Assembly (NCBI GenBank): GCA_905373085.1
Contig: CAJPRR010000117.1
Location: 1 to 7,024 of the forward strand
Length of the DNA: 7,024 bases
Direction of reading: 5' to 3'
Origin: an uncultured Selenomonas sp.
GTDB lineage: Bacteria > Bacillota > Negativicutes > Selenomonadales > Selenomonadaceae
Positions 1 to 7,024 of the stretch are shown piece after piece. A program made the position numbers and the translations under genes. How positions within the stretch are numbered: the stretch's first letter is position 1; every line of letters starts with the position of its first letter. The notes beneath the pieces were generated by a model. That model saw nothing but the letters and a program-made list of their open reading frames with translations. It did no database searches and was not told the origin of the DNA.

Positions 1-760
1 GGGCGCGGCGCAGGGGAGCCTTGCGCTTTCGCGCACGGCGTTTCGCGCTGAGCCGCTCGCCCTGCAGCGGCGCATCGTGCGCCTTGCCGCGCACGCCTTT
101 GTCGATGAGTCGCACGATTGGGGCTGGCGGCAGGTCGAGCAGGTGCGCCGCATGATGACGGGCGAGTGCGGCGGCCTCTCGTGGGACTTGCCCGGCCGCG
201 TGCGCTTCTCTCTTGCCGGGGAGACGGGCGTGTTCGCTGCCGTGCCCGTGTCGCTTGTTTGCGAGGCGGCAGAGGAGGGGCAAGCTGCGGGCGCGACGGC
301 GGTGCACGGCACAGCGACGGATGGTGCAGCAGGGGCCGTTCCTGTGCCTGCCGTGCCGCTTCAAGCGCCTGGCGTGACGCATCTGCCCGCGCTCGGCGTC
401 GCGCTCGTCGCGGAGTTCGTCCGCGAGCGCACGCAGACGGACGGGCGCACGGAAGTCTGTCTGCCGGCTCGCGCCATCGCTGCTGCCGTCGTGCGCACGC
501 GCCGCGCGGGCGACCGCGTGCGGCTTTCTTGCGGCACGAAGAAGCTCAAGGATTTCTTCATCGACGAGCATGTGCCGCGCACCGTGCGCGATCGCGTGCC
601 GCTCGTCGTCTGTGCGGGGGAGATCGTCTGGGCGGTCGGCGTGCGGCGCTTTTCGTCCGCGCTCGTGAGGGAAGATGAACCGATGGTGCGGCTGCGTGCC
701 GTTTTTGAGGAAGGAGCATACGATCATGCACAACGATTTGGAGAAGATTCTTTTCAATGA
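1..760 (+). CDS. tilS: tRNA(Ile)-lysidine synthetase, C-terminal part (5' end outside window)
   Basis: TilS uses ATP and lysine to convert C34 of tRNA-Ile(CAU) to lysidine, so that the tRNA reads AUA and is charged with isoleucine. The frame is open from base 2 with no start needed, so the gene continues leftward; the GTG at 77 is internal. The visible protein starts in the substrate-binding middle region (LALQRRIVRLAAHAF), runs through GLSWDLPGRVRFSL, and ends in the TilS C-terminal domain (RAGDRVRL, GTKKLKDFFID, VPRTVRDRVPL, EIVWAVGVRRFS at about 509-653). The N-terminal PP-loop with the catalytic SGGxDS motif is off the window. An Ala/Gly/Pro-rich stretch (about 263-352) sits between middle and C-terminal domains and looks like a lineage-specific linker. 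The stop at 758-760 lies 35 nt inside hpt, which implies co-transcription. Identity is firm from the C-terminal domain and from the hpt neighbour. Confidence 0.93.
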   Translation, partial: GAAQGSLALSRTAFRAEPLALQRRIVRLAAHAFVDESHDWGWRQVEQVRRMMTGECGGLSWDLPGRVRFSLAGETGVFAAVPVSLVCEAAEEGQAAGATAVHGTATDGAAGAVPVPAVPLQAPGVTHLPALGVALVAEFVRERTQTDGRTEVCLPARAIAAAVVRTRRAGDRVRLSCGTKKLKDFFIDEHVPRTVRDRVPLVVCAGEIVWAVGVRRFSSALVREDEPMVRLRAVFEEGAYDHAQRFGEDSFQ

Positions 761-1265
761 GGAGCAGCTCGCTGAGATGGTGGAGCGGCTCGGGCGCGAG
801 ATCACGCGCGACTATGCGGGCGAGGAGATCTATGCCGTCGGCATCCTGAAGGGCGCCGTGCTCTTCTATGCCGATCTTGTGCGTGCCATTGACCTGCCCG
901 TGACGCTCGACTTCATGCAGCTTTCGAGCTATGGCGGCGGCACGAATTCGACGGGCGACGTGCAGATCCTCCTCGACCTCGCGAAAAGCGTTGCAGGGCG
1001 CAACATCCTGCTCATCGAGGACATCGTGGACTCGGGGCTTTCCATGCATTATCTGATGGAAAACTTCCGCCATCGAAAGGCGAAGAGCGTCAAGCTCTGT
1101 GCGCTTCTGAGCAAGCCGTCGCGGCGCAAGGTCGCGGTGCAGGTCGACTACTGCGGCGCCGAGGTGCCCGACGCCTTCCTCGTCGGCTATGGGCTTGACT
1201 ACGATCAGAAGTACAGGAATCTGCCGTATCTCGGCGTCTTGAAACCAGAGATTTATAACAAGTGA
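726..1265 (+). CDS. hpt: Hypoxanthine phosphoribosyltransferase
   Basis: This cytosolic purine-salvage enzyme transfers the phosphoribosyl group of PRPP to hypoxanthine (and usually guanine), giving IMP or GMP. The protein has 179 residues, the usual length for bacterial HPRT. Visible motifs are LKGAVLF (41-47, PPi-binding loop), SSYGGGT (67-73, flexible catalytic loop), the PRPP-binding signature LIEDIVDSG (about 96-104) and VPDAFLVGYGLDYDQKYRNLPY near the C-terminus (purine and Mg contacts). The ATG at 726 is chosen because AGGAAGGAG (708-716) lies 9 nt upstream and because MHNDLEKILFNEEQL matches family N-termini. An in-frame upstream start at 675 would add 17 residues inside tilS and has no good Shine-Dalgarno. 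The first 35 nt overlap the end of tilS, a linkage common in Firmicutes. No terminator is evident directly after the stop. Confidence 0.96.
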   Translation: MHNDLEKILFNEEQLAEMVERLGREITRDYAGEEIYAVGILKGAVLFYADLVRAIDLPVTLDFMQLSSYGGGTNSTGDVQILLDLAKSVAGRNILLIEDIVDSGLSMHYLMENFRHRKAKSVKLCALLSKPSRRKVAVQVDYCGAEVPDAFLVGYGLDYDQKYRNLPYLGVLKPEIYNK

Positions 1266-1305
1266 CACTCGCTCATGAAATATCTTGAATATCGTGCGAA
1301 AGGGT

Positions 1306-1334
1306 TTGTATAACGCCTGTTTTAATGCTATAAT
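1306..1334 (+). promoter_or_regulatory. Probable sigma-A promoter with extended -10, upstream of ftsH
   Basis: A perfect TATAAT (1329-1334) is preceded directly by TGC (1326-1328), forming an extended -10 element. A weak -35-like TTGTAT (1306-1311, matching only TTG) sits 17 nt upstream, which is acceptable because extended -10 promoters need little -35. The surroundings (1301-1334) are AT-rich, in contrast to the GC-rich genes. Transcription would start near 1341, giving ftsH a 5' leader of roughly 215 nt. The promoter lies after the hpt stop, so ftsH can be transcribed independently of tilS-hpt. The call rests on sequence match only. Confidence 0.72.
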
Positions 1335-1427
1335 GAGACGCTGTAGAGGTTTTTTCGCTGCACAGGAGAAGTGCGCTTCACGGCAAGATCGTGCGGCTTC
1401 TGCTGCAGCGTTCCCGGCTAGATTTTG

Positions 1428-1459
1428 GAGAAATGCCGCAGGGAGCGGCATTTCTTACG
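1428..1459 (+). terminator. Terminator-like hairpin inside the ftsH leader (possible attenuator)
   Basis: An 11-bp perfect stem pairs 1429-1439 (AGAAATGCCGC) with 1445-1455 (GCGGCATTTCT), with an added G-T at the base and a 5-nt loop AGGGA. The 3' arm runs into TTTCTT, a short imperfect U-tract, so termination may be partial. The A-rich 5' side would give a weak mirrored signal on the other strand. It lies between the promoter at 1329 and ftsH, so it would act either as an attenuator or as the end of a small RNA. An alternative pairing of 1392-1397 (TGCGGC) with 1435-1440 (GCCGCA) would break it. Confidence 0.5.
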
Positions 1460-1524
1460 GAATCACTGATGAATCCGGCCGCCGTCTTCACACATTCGGG
1501 CGACTTCATTTTATTGGTGATTCC
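1459..1524 (+). promoter_or_regulatory. Long imperfect stem-loop upstream of the ftsH Shine-Dalgarno
   Basis: GGAATCAC (1459-1466) is perfectly complementary to GTGATTCC (1517-1524). The helix continues inward to 15 consecutive pairs (1459-1473 with 1510-1524) if three G-T pairs are allowed. The enclosed 36 nt are GC-rich and may form a smaller stem, CGCC (1480-1483) with GGCG (1499-1502). The helix ends 20 nt before the AGGAGG of ftsH, so it does not itself hide the ribosome site. It could stabilise the message or bind a protein. Its function is unknown. Confidence 0.5.
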
Positions 1525-1544
1525 TTAAAGCATCGTTTTGGAAC

Positions 1545-1550
1545 AGGAGG
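1545..1550 (+). promoter_or_regulatory. ftsH Shine-Dalgarno AGGAGG that decides a TTG start
   Basis: AGGAGG lies 8 nt before TTG (1559-1561), an ideal spacing. The ATG directly abutting it (1551-1553) is too close to be used and is in another frame; it reads only ATG ACC GAT TGA, and its stop overlaps the TTG. The other in-frame TTG at 1538 lies upstream of this site and would add seven residues (MEQEDDR) not seen at the start of typical FtsH. Confidence 0.85.
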
Positions 1551-1558
1551 ATGACCGA

Positions 1559-3550
<1,992 letters not shown>

Positions 3551-3582
3551 GCGAAGCGAGCAGTTCAGCGCTTCAAAGACCG

Positions 3583-3610
3583 AGGGCTGTTTCGTAGAAA
3601 CAGCCCTTTT
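3583..3610 (+). terminator. Intrinsic terminator after ftsH
   Basis: A perfect 10-bp stem GGGCTGTTTC (3584-3593) / GAAACAGCCC (3597-3606) has a 3-nt loop GTA and is followed by TTTT (3607-3610). An A-T pair (3583/3607) can extend it. It begins 32 nt after the ftsH stop. A second, weaker hairpin, GAAGCG (3553-3558) with CGCTTC (3569-3574), precedes it. The T-run is only four long, so some read-through is likely. The birA Shine-Dalgarno begins just 4 nt later. Confidence 0.85.
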
Positions 3611-3614
3611 CGTC

Positions 3615-3620
3615 AGGAGG
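3615..3620 (+). promoter_or_regulatory. birA Shine-Dalgarno AGGAGG that favours a TTG start
   Basis: AGGAGG ends only 1 nt before the ATG at 3622, too close for normal initiation, but 7 nt before the in-frame TTG at 3628. The TTG start removes two residues (M-I) and gives MRSRILELLRKAGE, a normal beginning for the BirA winged helix. The same arrangement is seen at ftsH. Confidence 0.7.
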
Positions 3621-3627
3621 GATGATT

Positions 3628-4608
3628 TTGCGCTCCAGGATTTTAGAGCTTTTGCGCAAGGCGGGCGAAGCGTACATGTCGGGCGAGGAGATCGCCGGGA
3701 AGCTCGGCGTTTCGCGCACTGCTGTCTGGAAGCACGTCAAGGAGCTTCGCGAGGCGGGCTACAAGATCAAGAGCCGGTCGAGAAGCGGCTACACTCTGGA
3801 GGAAACGCCCGACTGCCTGCTGCCCGGGGAGATCAAGAACGGCCTTCGGACGCGCTTCGTCGGCAAGGACATCGTCTTCTTTGAAGAGGTCGATTCGACG
3901 AACCGGGTGGCGAAGCAGCTCGCACAGAAGGGCGCGGCGGCGGGCGCCGTCGTCGTGGCGGAAGCGCAGGGCAAGGGGCGCGGGCGCTTGGAGCGTCCGT
4001 ACTTCTCGCCTGCGGGAAAGGGCATCTGGTTTTCGGTGATTCTGCGCCCGCACATCCTGCCGCAGGAAGCGCCGAAGTGCACGCTCTTGGCCGCCGTCGC
4101 CGTGGCGATGGCGATGAAGCGTTTTGGCCTCAAGGCAGAGATCAAATGGCCGAACGACATCCTGCACGAGGGGAAGAAACTCACGGGCATCCTGACGGAG
4201 ATGAGCGCCGAGCTTGATCGCGTCAATTACATCGTCATCGGCACGGGCGTCAACGTCAATATGGAGGAGAAAGACTTCCCCGAGGAGCTGCGCGGCAAGG
4301 CGACGTCGCTCGCCATCATGAAGGGGGAGAAGCTGCCGCGCGTCGCTTTCTTCCAGGCGGTTCTCGAAGCGCTCGACGAGCTTTGCATCGTGCTGGAAGA
4401 AGACGGATTCGCGCCCATCGTCGCGCGTTGGCGCGAGTATGCCGTGACGCTCGGGCAGGACGTCCACGTCATCGGCGCCACGGGCAGGGGCAGCTTTGAC
4501 GGCAGAGCCGTCGACATCGACGAAGAGGGAGCGCTGCTCGTCGAGACGGCGGACGGCGTGCGCCGCGTGCTGGCGGGCGACGTGTCGATTCGTCCGAAGA
4601 AGGCGTAG
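3628..4608 (+). CDS. birA: Bifunctional biotin-[acetyl-CoA-carboxylase] ligase / biotin operon repressor
   Basis: BirA makes biotinyl-5'-AMP and transfers biotin to the lysine of biotin carboxyl carrier domains. Forms with an N-terminal HTH also repress biotin genes. This protein has 326 residues from the TTG at 3628 (328 from the ATG at 3622). An N-terminal winged HTH is visible (about 1-60; MSGEEIAGKLGVSRTAVWKH at 17-36), so it is the regulator-type form. The catalytic domain has EEVDSTNRVAK, the biotin/ATP loop GRGRLER (117-123, keeping the two arginines of GRGRxxR), SPAGKGIWFS, KWPNDI (173-178) and KKLTGIL (Lys184 region). A C-terminal SH3-like domain (about 275-326; GQDVHVIG, GSFDGRAVDIDEEGALLVE) completes it. 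It heads the run birA-coaX-dusB-M18. No promoter is evident in the 17 nt between the ftsH terminator and the start. I see no BirA operator-like inverted repeat next to it. Confidence 0.95.
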   Translation: MRSRILELLRKAGEAYMSGEEIAGKLGVSRTAVWKHVKELREAGYKIKSRSRSGYTLEETPDCLLPGEIKNGLRTRFVGKDIVFFEEVDSTNRVAKQLAQKGAAAGAVVVAEAQGKGRGRLERPYFSPAGKGIWFSVILRPHILPQEAPKCTLLAAVAVAMAMKRFGLKAEIKWPNDILHEGKKLTGILTEMSAELDRVNYIVIGTGVNVNMEEKDFPEELRGKATSLAIMKGEKLPRVAFFQAVLEALDELCIVLEEDGFAPIVARWREYAVTLGQDVHVIGATGRGSFDGRAVDIDEEGALLVETADGVRRVLAGDVSIRPKKA

Positions 4609-4661
4609 GAAGGAGCCGTGTCCGGCCTGCCTGCGGGCGGTGCGGTCTGGGAGGATGGAGA

Positions 4662-5432
4662 ATGTTACTTGTTTTTGACGTAGGAAACAGCAATATCGTG
4701 ATGGGCACATACGAGGGGAAGAAGCTCCTGCGCCATTGGCGCATCTCGACGGACAGGCAGAAGACGGGCGACGAGTACGGCATGCTCATCAACAACCTCT
4801 TCGCCTATCAGAATATCCGCATGGAACAGGTGAAAGCGATCGTCATATCGTCCGTCGTGCCGCCCTTGATGGTGCCGATGATCAAGATGTGCGAGCGCTA
4901 CTTCCACATCCATCCGCTCGTCGTGGGGCCGGGCATCAAGACGGGCTTTCGCATTTCCTATGAGAATCCGCGCGAGATCGGCGCCGACCGCATCGTCAAC
5001 GTCGCGGGCGCTTTCGAGCAGTACGGCGGCCCTTTGATCGTCATCGACATCGGCACGGCTACGACCTTCGACGTCGTCGCGCCGAACGGCGACTTCCTCG
5101 GCGGCGTCATCGCGCCGGGGCTGTCGAGTTCGGCGGACGCGCTCTTCCAGCGTGCCGCGAAGCTGCCGCGCATCGAGCTGGTGACGCCGAAGCGCATCAT
5201 CAGCCGCAACACGGTCAGCGGCATGCAGGCGGGCATCATCTACGGCTACGTCGGGCAGATCGACGAGATCGTGCGCCGCATGAAGAAGGAGATGGGCTAC
5301 GACGAAATCAAGGTCGTCGCGACGGGCGGCTATGCACGCATGATTTCGCGCGAGTCGAAGACGATCGACAAGATCGACCACTTCCTGACGCTCACGGGAC
5401 TGCGCGTCCTCTACGAGAGGAATTCGGGATGA
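4662..5432 (+). CDS. coaX: Type III pantothenate kinase
   Basis: CoaX phosphorylates pantothenate to 4'-phosphopantothenate, the first step of coenzyme A synthesis. The type III enzymes belong to the ASKHA (acetate kinase/Hsp70/actin) fold, have high Km for ATP and are not inhibited by CoA. The 256-residue length is normal. Motifs: DVGNSN (6-11, phosphate loop), GADR (107-110, with the catalytic Asp109), DIGTATTFD (129-137) and GGVIAPG (147-153), then SGMQAGIIYGYVGQID and VVATGGYA near the end. The ATG at 4662 is supported by GGGAGG (4649-4654) 7 nt upstream and by MLLVFDVGNSN matching the family start. It follows birA by 53 nt and overlaps dusB by 4 nt (ATGA). The pairing with birA is common in Firmicutes and joins two cofactor functions. 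Confidence 0.97.
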   Translation: MLLVFDVGNSNIVMGTYEGKKLLRHWRISTDRQKTGDEYGMLINNLFAYQNIRMEQVKAIVISSVVPPLMVPMIKMCERYFHIHPLVVGPGIKTGFRISYENPREIGADRIVNVAGAFEQYGGPLIVIDIGTATTFDVVAPNGDFLGGVIAPGLSSSADALFQRAAKLPRIELVTPKRIISRNTVSGMQAGIIYGYVGQIDEIVRRMKKEMGYDEIKVVATGGYARMISRESKTIDKIDHFLTLTGLRVLYERNSG

Positions 5433-6385
5433 GGCTCGGCAAGCTCGATTTCCCCGTGCCCGTCTTTCTCGCGCCGATGGCGGGCGTGACAGACATGGCG
5501 TACCGCATTCTCGTCCACGAGCTGGGCTGTCCGCTCGTCTACACGGAGATGGTCAGCACGAACGGCATCAACTACCGCAACGAGCGCACGCTCAAGATGC
5601 TTCAAACCGATCCGCGCGAGCGTCCTCTGGCCATGCAGCTTTTCGGCAGCGAGCCGGACGCCGTGGCGCGTGCCGCCGCCTACGTCGAGAGCCTAGGCGT
5701 CGCCGATGTCATCGACTTCAACATGGGCTGTCCCGCGCCGAAGATCGTCAAGAACGGCGAGGGATCTGCCCTGCTCCTCGACCCCGTGCGTGCCGAGCGC
5801 ATCCTGAAGGCATTGAAGCGTGCCGTCAAGCTGCCCGTGACGGTGAAGATCCGAAAGGGCTGGGACGCGGCGCACGTCAACGCCGTGGAGATCGCCGCGC
5901 GCGCCGAAGCGGCGGGCGTCGACGCCGTCGCCGTGCACGGCAGGACGCGCGAGCAGTTCTACAGCGGCGAGGCGGACTGGGCGATCATCCGCGCCGTGAA
6001 GGAGCGCGTCGCCATTCCCGTCATCGCGAACGGCGATGTGCGAAGCGTCGTCGATCTCGTGCGCATCTTCGAGGCGACGGACGCTGACGGCGTGATGGTC
6101 GGCAGAGCCGCGCAGGGCAATCCGTGGCTCTTTCGCGAGATGGCGGGATTCTTGCGCACGGGCGAGGTCGCCGCGCCGCCGACGGCCTCCGAGCGGCGTG
6201 CGCTCATCCTGCGCCACCTCGACATGCTGCTCGAGACGAAGGGCGACTACGTCGGGCCGCGCGAGATGCGAAAGCATGCGACATGGTACACGCGCGGCAT
6301 GAAGAACGGTGCGCGTCTCAGAGAGCTCTTCAATCGCGCGGAAACGAGAGCGGATTTCGCCGCGATCTTGGAAAATTTGGCATGA
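5429..6385 (+). CDS. dusB: tRNA-dihydrouridine synthase, DusB family
   Basis: Dus enzymes use FMN and NADPH to reduce specific uridines in tRNA to dihydrouridine; the DusB subfamily acts in the D-loop. The protein has 318 residues, the usual length. A TIM-barrel with FMN motifs is visible: LAPMAGVTD (14-22), TEMVSTNGI, NMGCPAPK with catalytic Cys101 (98-105), KIRKGWD (140-146), HGRTREQFYSG (170-180), ANGDV (200-204) and GRAAQGNPW (225-233). The C-terminal helical tRNA-binding part carries RKHATWYTRGMKNGA. The ATG at 5429 overlaps the coaX stop as ATGA, with GAGAGG (5415-5420) 8 nt upstream, indicating translational coupling. The subfamily assignment follows motif character and the coaX/birA neighbours; I did not compare it with DusA or DusC by alignment. 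Confidence 0.95.
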   Translation: MRLGKLDFPVPVFLAPMAGVTDMAYRILVHELGCPLVYTEMVSTNGINYRNERTLKMLQTDPRERPLAMQLFGSEPDAVARAAAYVESLGVADVIDFNMGCPAPKIVKNGEGSALLLDPVRAERILKALKRAVKLPVTVKIRKGWDAAHVNAVEIAARAEAAGVDAVAVHGRTREQFYSGEADWAIIRAVKERVAIPVIANGDVRSVVDLVRIFEATDADGVMVGRAAQGNPWLFREMAGFLRTGEVAAPPTASERRALILRHLDMLLETKGDYVGPREMRKHATWYTRGMKNGARLRELFNRAETRADFAAILENLA

Positions 6386-6408
6386 GGCGCTTATAGAAAG
6401 GTGATATT

Positions 6409-7024
6409 ATGGCAGAAACGAAGGACAAGAAGAAGGAACTGCCGTGGAGCGCGTACTCCGAGGCTGAAAAAGAGGAGCTGGAGACGCTTTCCAAAGGCTA
6501 CATCGAATTTTTGACGAAGTGCAAGACGGAGCGCGAGAGCGTGCGCGAGATCATCCGGCAGGCACAGGCGGCAGGCTACGAGGATCTCGAAGAAATCGTG
6601 CGTTCGGGGCAAAAGCTCGCGCCTGGAGCGAAGGTCTACTGCGCCTACATGAAGAAGGCGATCGCGCTCTTTCATGTAGGTACGGAGCCGCTGGAAAACG
6701 GCTTGGCGATTCTCGGCGCACACATCGACACGTGCCGCCTCGACGTCAAGCAGAACCCGCTCTACGAGGACGGCGGTCTCGCCTACCTCGATACGCATTA
6801 TTACGGCGGCATCAAGAAGTATCAGTGGGTCACGGTTCCCCTCGCGCTGCACGGCGTCGTCGCCAAGAAGGACGGCACGGTGCAGGACATCGTCATCGGC
6901 GAGGAGGCTTCCGAGCCGACCTTCTGCGTGACCGATCTCCTCGTGCACCTGTCGCAAGAGCAGCTCAAGAAGTCGGCGGACAAGGTCGTCGAGGGCGAGA
7001 ATCTCGATGTGCTCGTCGGCACGC
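6409..7024 (+). CDS. M18 family zinc aminopeptidase, N-terminal part (3' end outside window)
   Basis: M18 peptidases are cytosolic di-zinc aminopeptidases that remove N-terminal residues from peptides and usually assemble as dodecameric tetrahedra. The window shows the first 205 codons of a family usually about 430-480 residues long. The start is charged and helical (MAETKDKKKELPWSAYSEAEKEELETLSKG would be the first 30 residues, given here by its beginning and end: MAETKDKKK to ETLSKG). The first zinc-ligand motif is GAHIDTCRLD (His105, Asp107), followed by KQNPLYEDGGLAYLDTHYYG and GIKKYQWVTVPLALHGVV, typical of the clostridial-type M18 branch. The remaining zinc ligands lie past the edge. 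The ATG at 6409 has AAGGTG (6398-6403) 5 nt upstream and lies 23 nt after dusB, so it is probably in the same operon. The branch-specific symbol and substrate preference cannot be fixed from this part. Confidence 0.9.
   Translation, partial: MAETKDKKKELPWSAYSEAEKEELETLSKGYIEFLTKCKTERESVREIIRQAQAAGYEDLEEIVRSGQKLAPGAKVYCAYMKKAIALFHVGTEPLENGLAILGAHIDTCRLDVKQNPLYEDGGLAYLDTHYYGGIKKYQWVTVPLALHGVVAKKDGTVQDIVIGEEASEPTFCVTDLLVHLSQEQLKKSADKVVEGENLDVLVGT

Larger units (their letters stand above)
1341..1558 (+). promoter_or_regulatory. Long structured 5' leader of ftsH (possible small RNA in its first half)
   Basis: The gap between hpt and ftsH has no convincing gene. The RNA made from the 1329 promoter could fold into three consecutive hairpins. 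Hairpin 1 pairs 1356-1362 (CGCTGCA) with 1404-1410 and 1367-1371 (AGAAG) with 1397-1401, with a small apical stem CACG/CGTG (1379-1382 with 1390-1393). Hairpin 2 is terminator-like (1428-1456). Hairpin 3 is a long stem (1459-1473 with 1510-1524). Six T residues lie at 1350-1355, just after the expected start. I recognise no known riboswitch or ncRNA family. It could be an mRNA leader, an attenuator, or a short RNA of about 115-120 nt ending at hairpin 2. Confidence 0.5.

Noticed and set aside
118..678. A 186-codon Arg/Ala-rich + strand frame within tilS
   Set aside because: It is an out-of-frame shadow of tilS with the arginine-rich composition expected from shifted GC-rich codons.
1305..1334. 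A possible BirA operator near TTTGTATAAC upstream of ftsH
   Set aside because: The expected second half-site (a GTTnACAA-like inverted copy about 14 nt away) is absent, and ftsH is not a biotin gene. The motif is better read as promoter sequence.
1285..1554. An 89-codon + strand frame between hpt and ftsH
   Set aside because: It begins at a TTG without a Shine-Dalgarno, spans the promoter and all three leader hairpins, and matches no family I know.
4618..4681. A 21-codon GTG frame before coaX (VSGLPAGGAVWEDGECYLFLT)
   Set aside because: GGAAGGAG ends only 2 nt before the GTG, the peptide has no regulatory codon run, and coaX has its own well-spaced Shine-Dalgarno.

Overview
The window is a GC-rich stretch of bacterial chromosome, densely packed with housekeeping genes that all lie on the + strand. 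The order tilS-hpt-ftsH, followed by birA-coaX-dusB, is typical of Firmicutes. FtsH has the HEGGH zinc motif and the N-terminus MNKLFRSVVFYLL seen in Firmicutes, and the strong GC preference at third codon positions suggests a GC-rich lineage. A Negativicutes member such as a Selenomonas relative fits best. That placement is inferred from protein character and codon use, not from a marker gene.

Layout. Positions 1-760 hold the 3' part of tilS (tRNA-Ile lysidine synthetase), whose end overlaps hpt (726-1265, hypoxanthine phosphoribosyltransferase) by 35 nt. A gap of about 290 nt (1266-1558) follows; it is more AT-rich than the genes. It carries an extended -10 promoter and a leader of about 215 nt with three predicted stem-loops, one of them terminator-like. 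ftsH (1559-3550), the membrane AAA+ zinc protease, starts at a TTG and is followed by a clear intrinsic terminator at 3583-3610. Only 4 nt separate that terminator from the birA Shine-Dalgarno. birA (3628-4608, biotin-protein ligase with an HTH domain), coaX (4662-5432, type III pantothenate kinase), dusB (5429-6385, tRNA dihydrouridine synthase) and an M18 family aminopeptidase (6409 to the right edge, N-terminal 205 residues only) form a compact, probably co-transcribed run. Gaps there are 53, -4 and 23 nt.

How the genes fit together. TilS and DusB modify tRNA, Hpt salvages purines, BirA and CoaX serve biotin and coenzyme A metabolism, and FtsH and the M18 peptidase are proteolytic. This is core metabolism and quality control, not an accessory island. 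I see no mobile element, CRISPR array, phage gene, tRNA, rRNA or evident new system. The parts most worth a second look are regulatory: the structured ftsH leader, the terminator abutting birA, the TTG starts paired with poorly spaced ATGs, and the tilS-hpt-ftsH linkage. That linkage recalls the TilS/HprT activation of ftsH reported in Bacillus subtilis.
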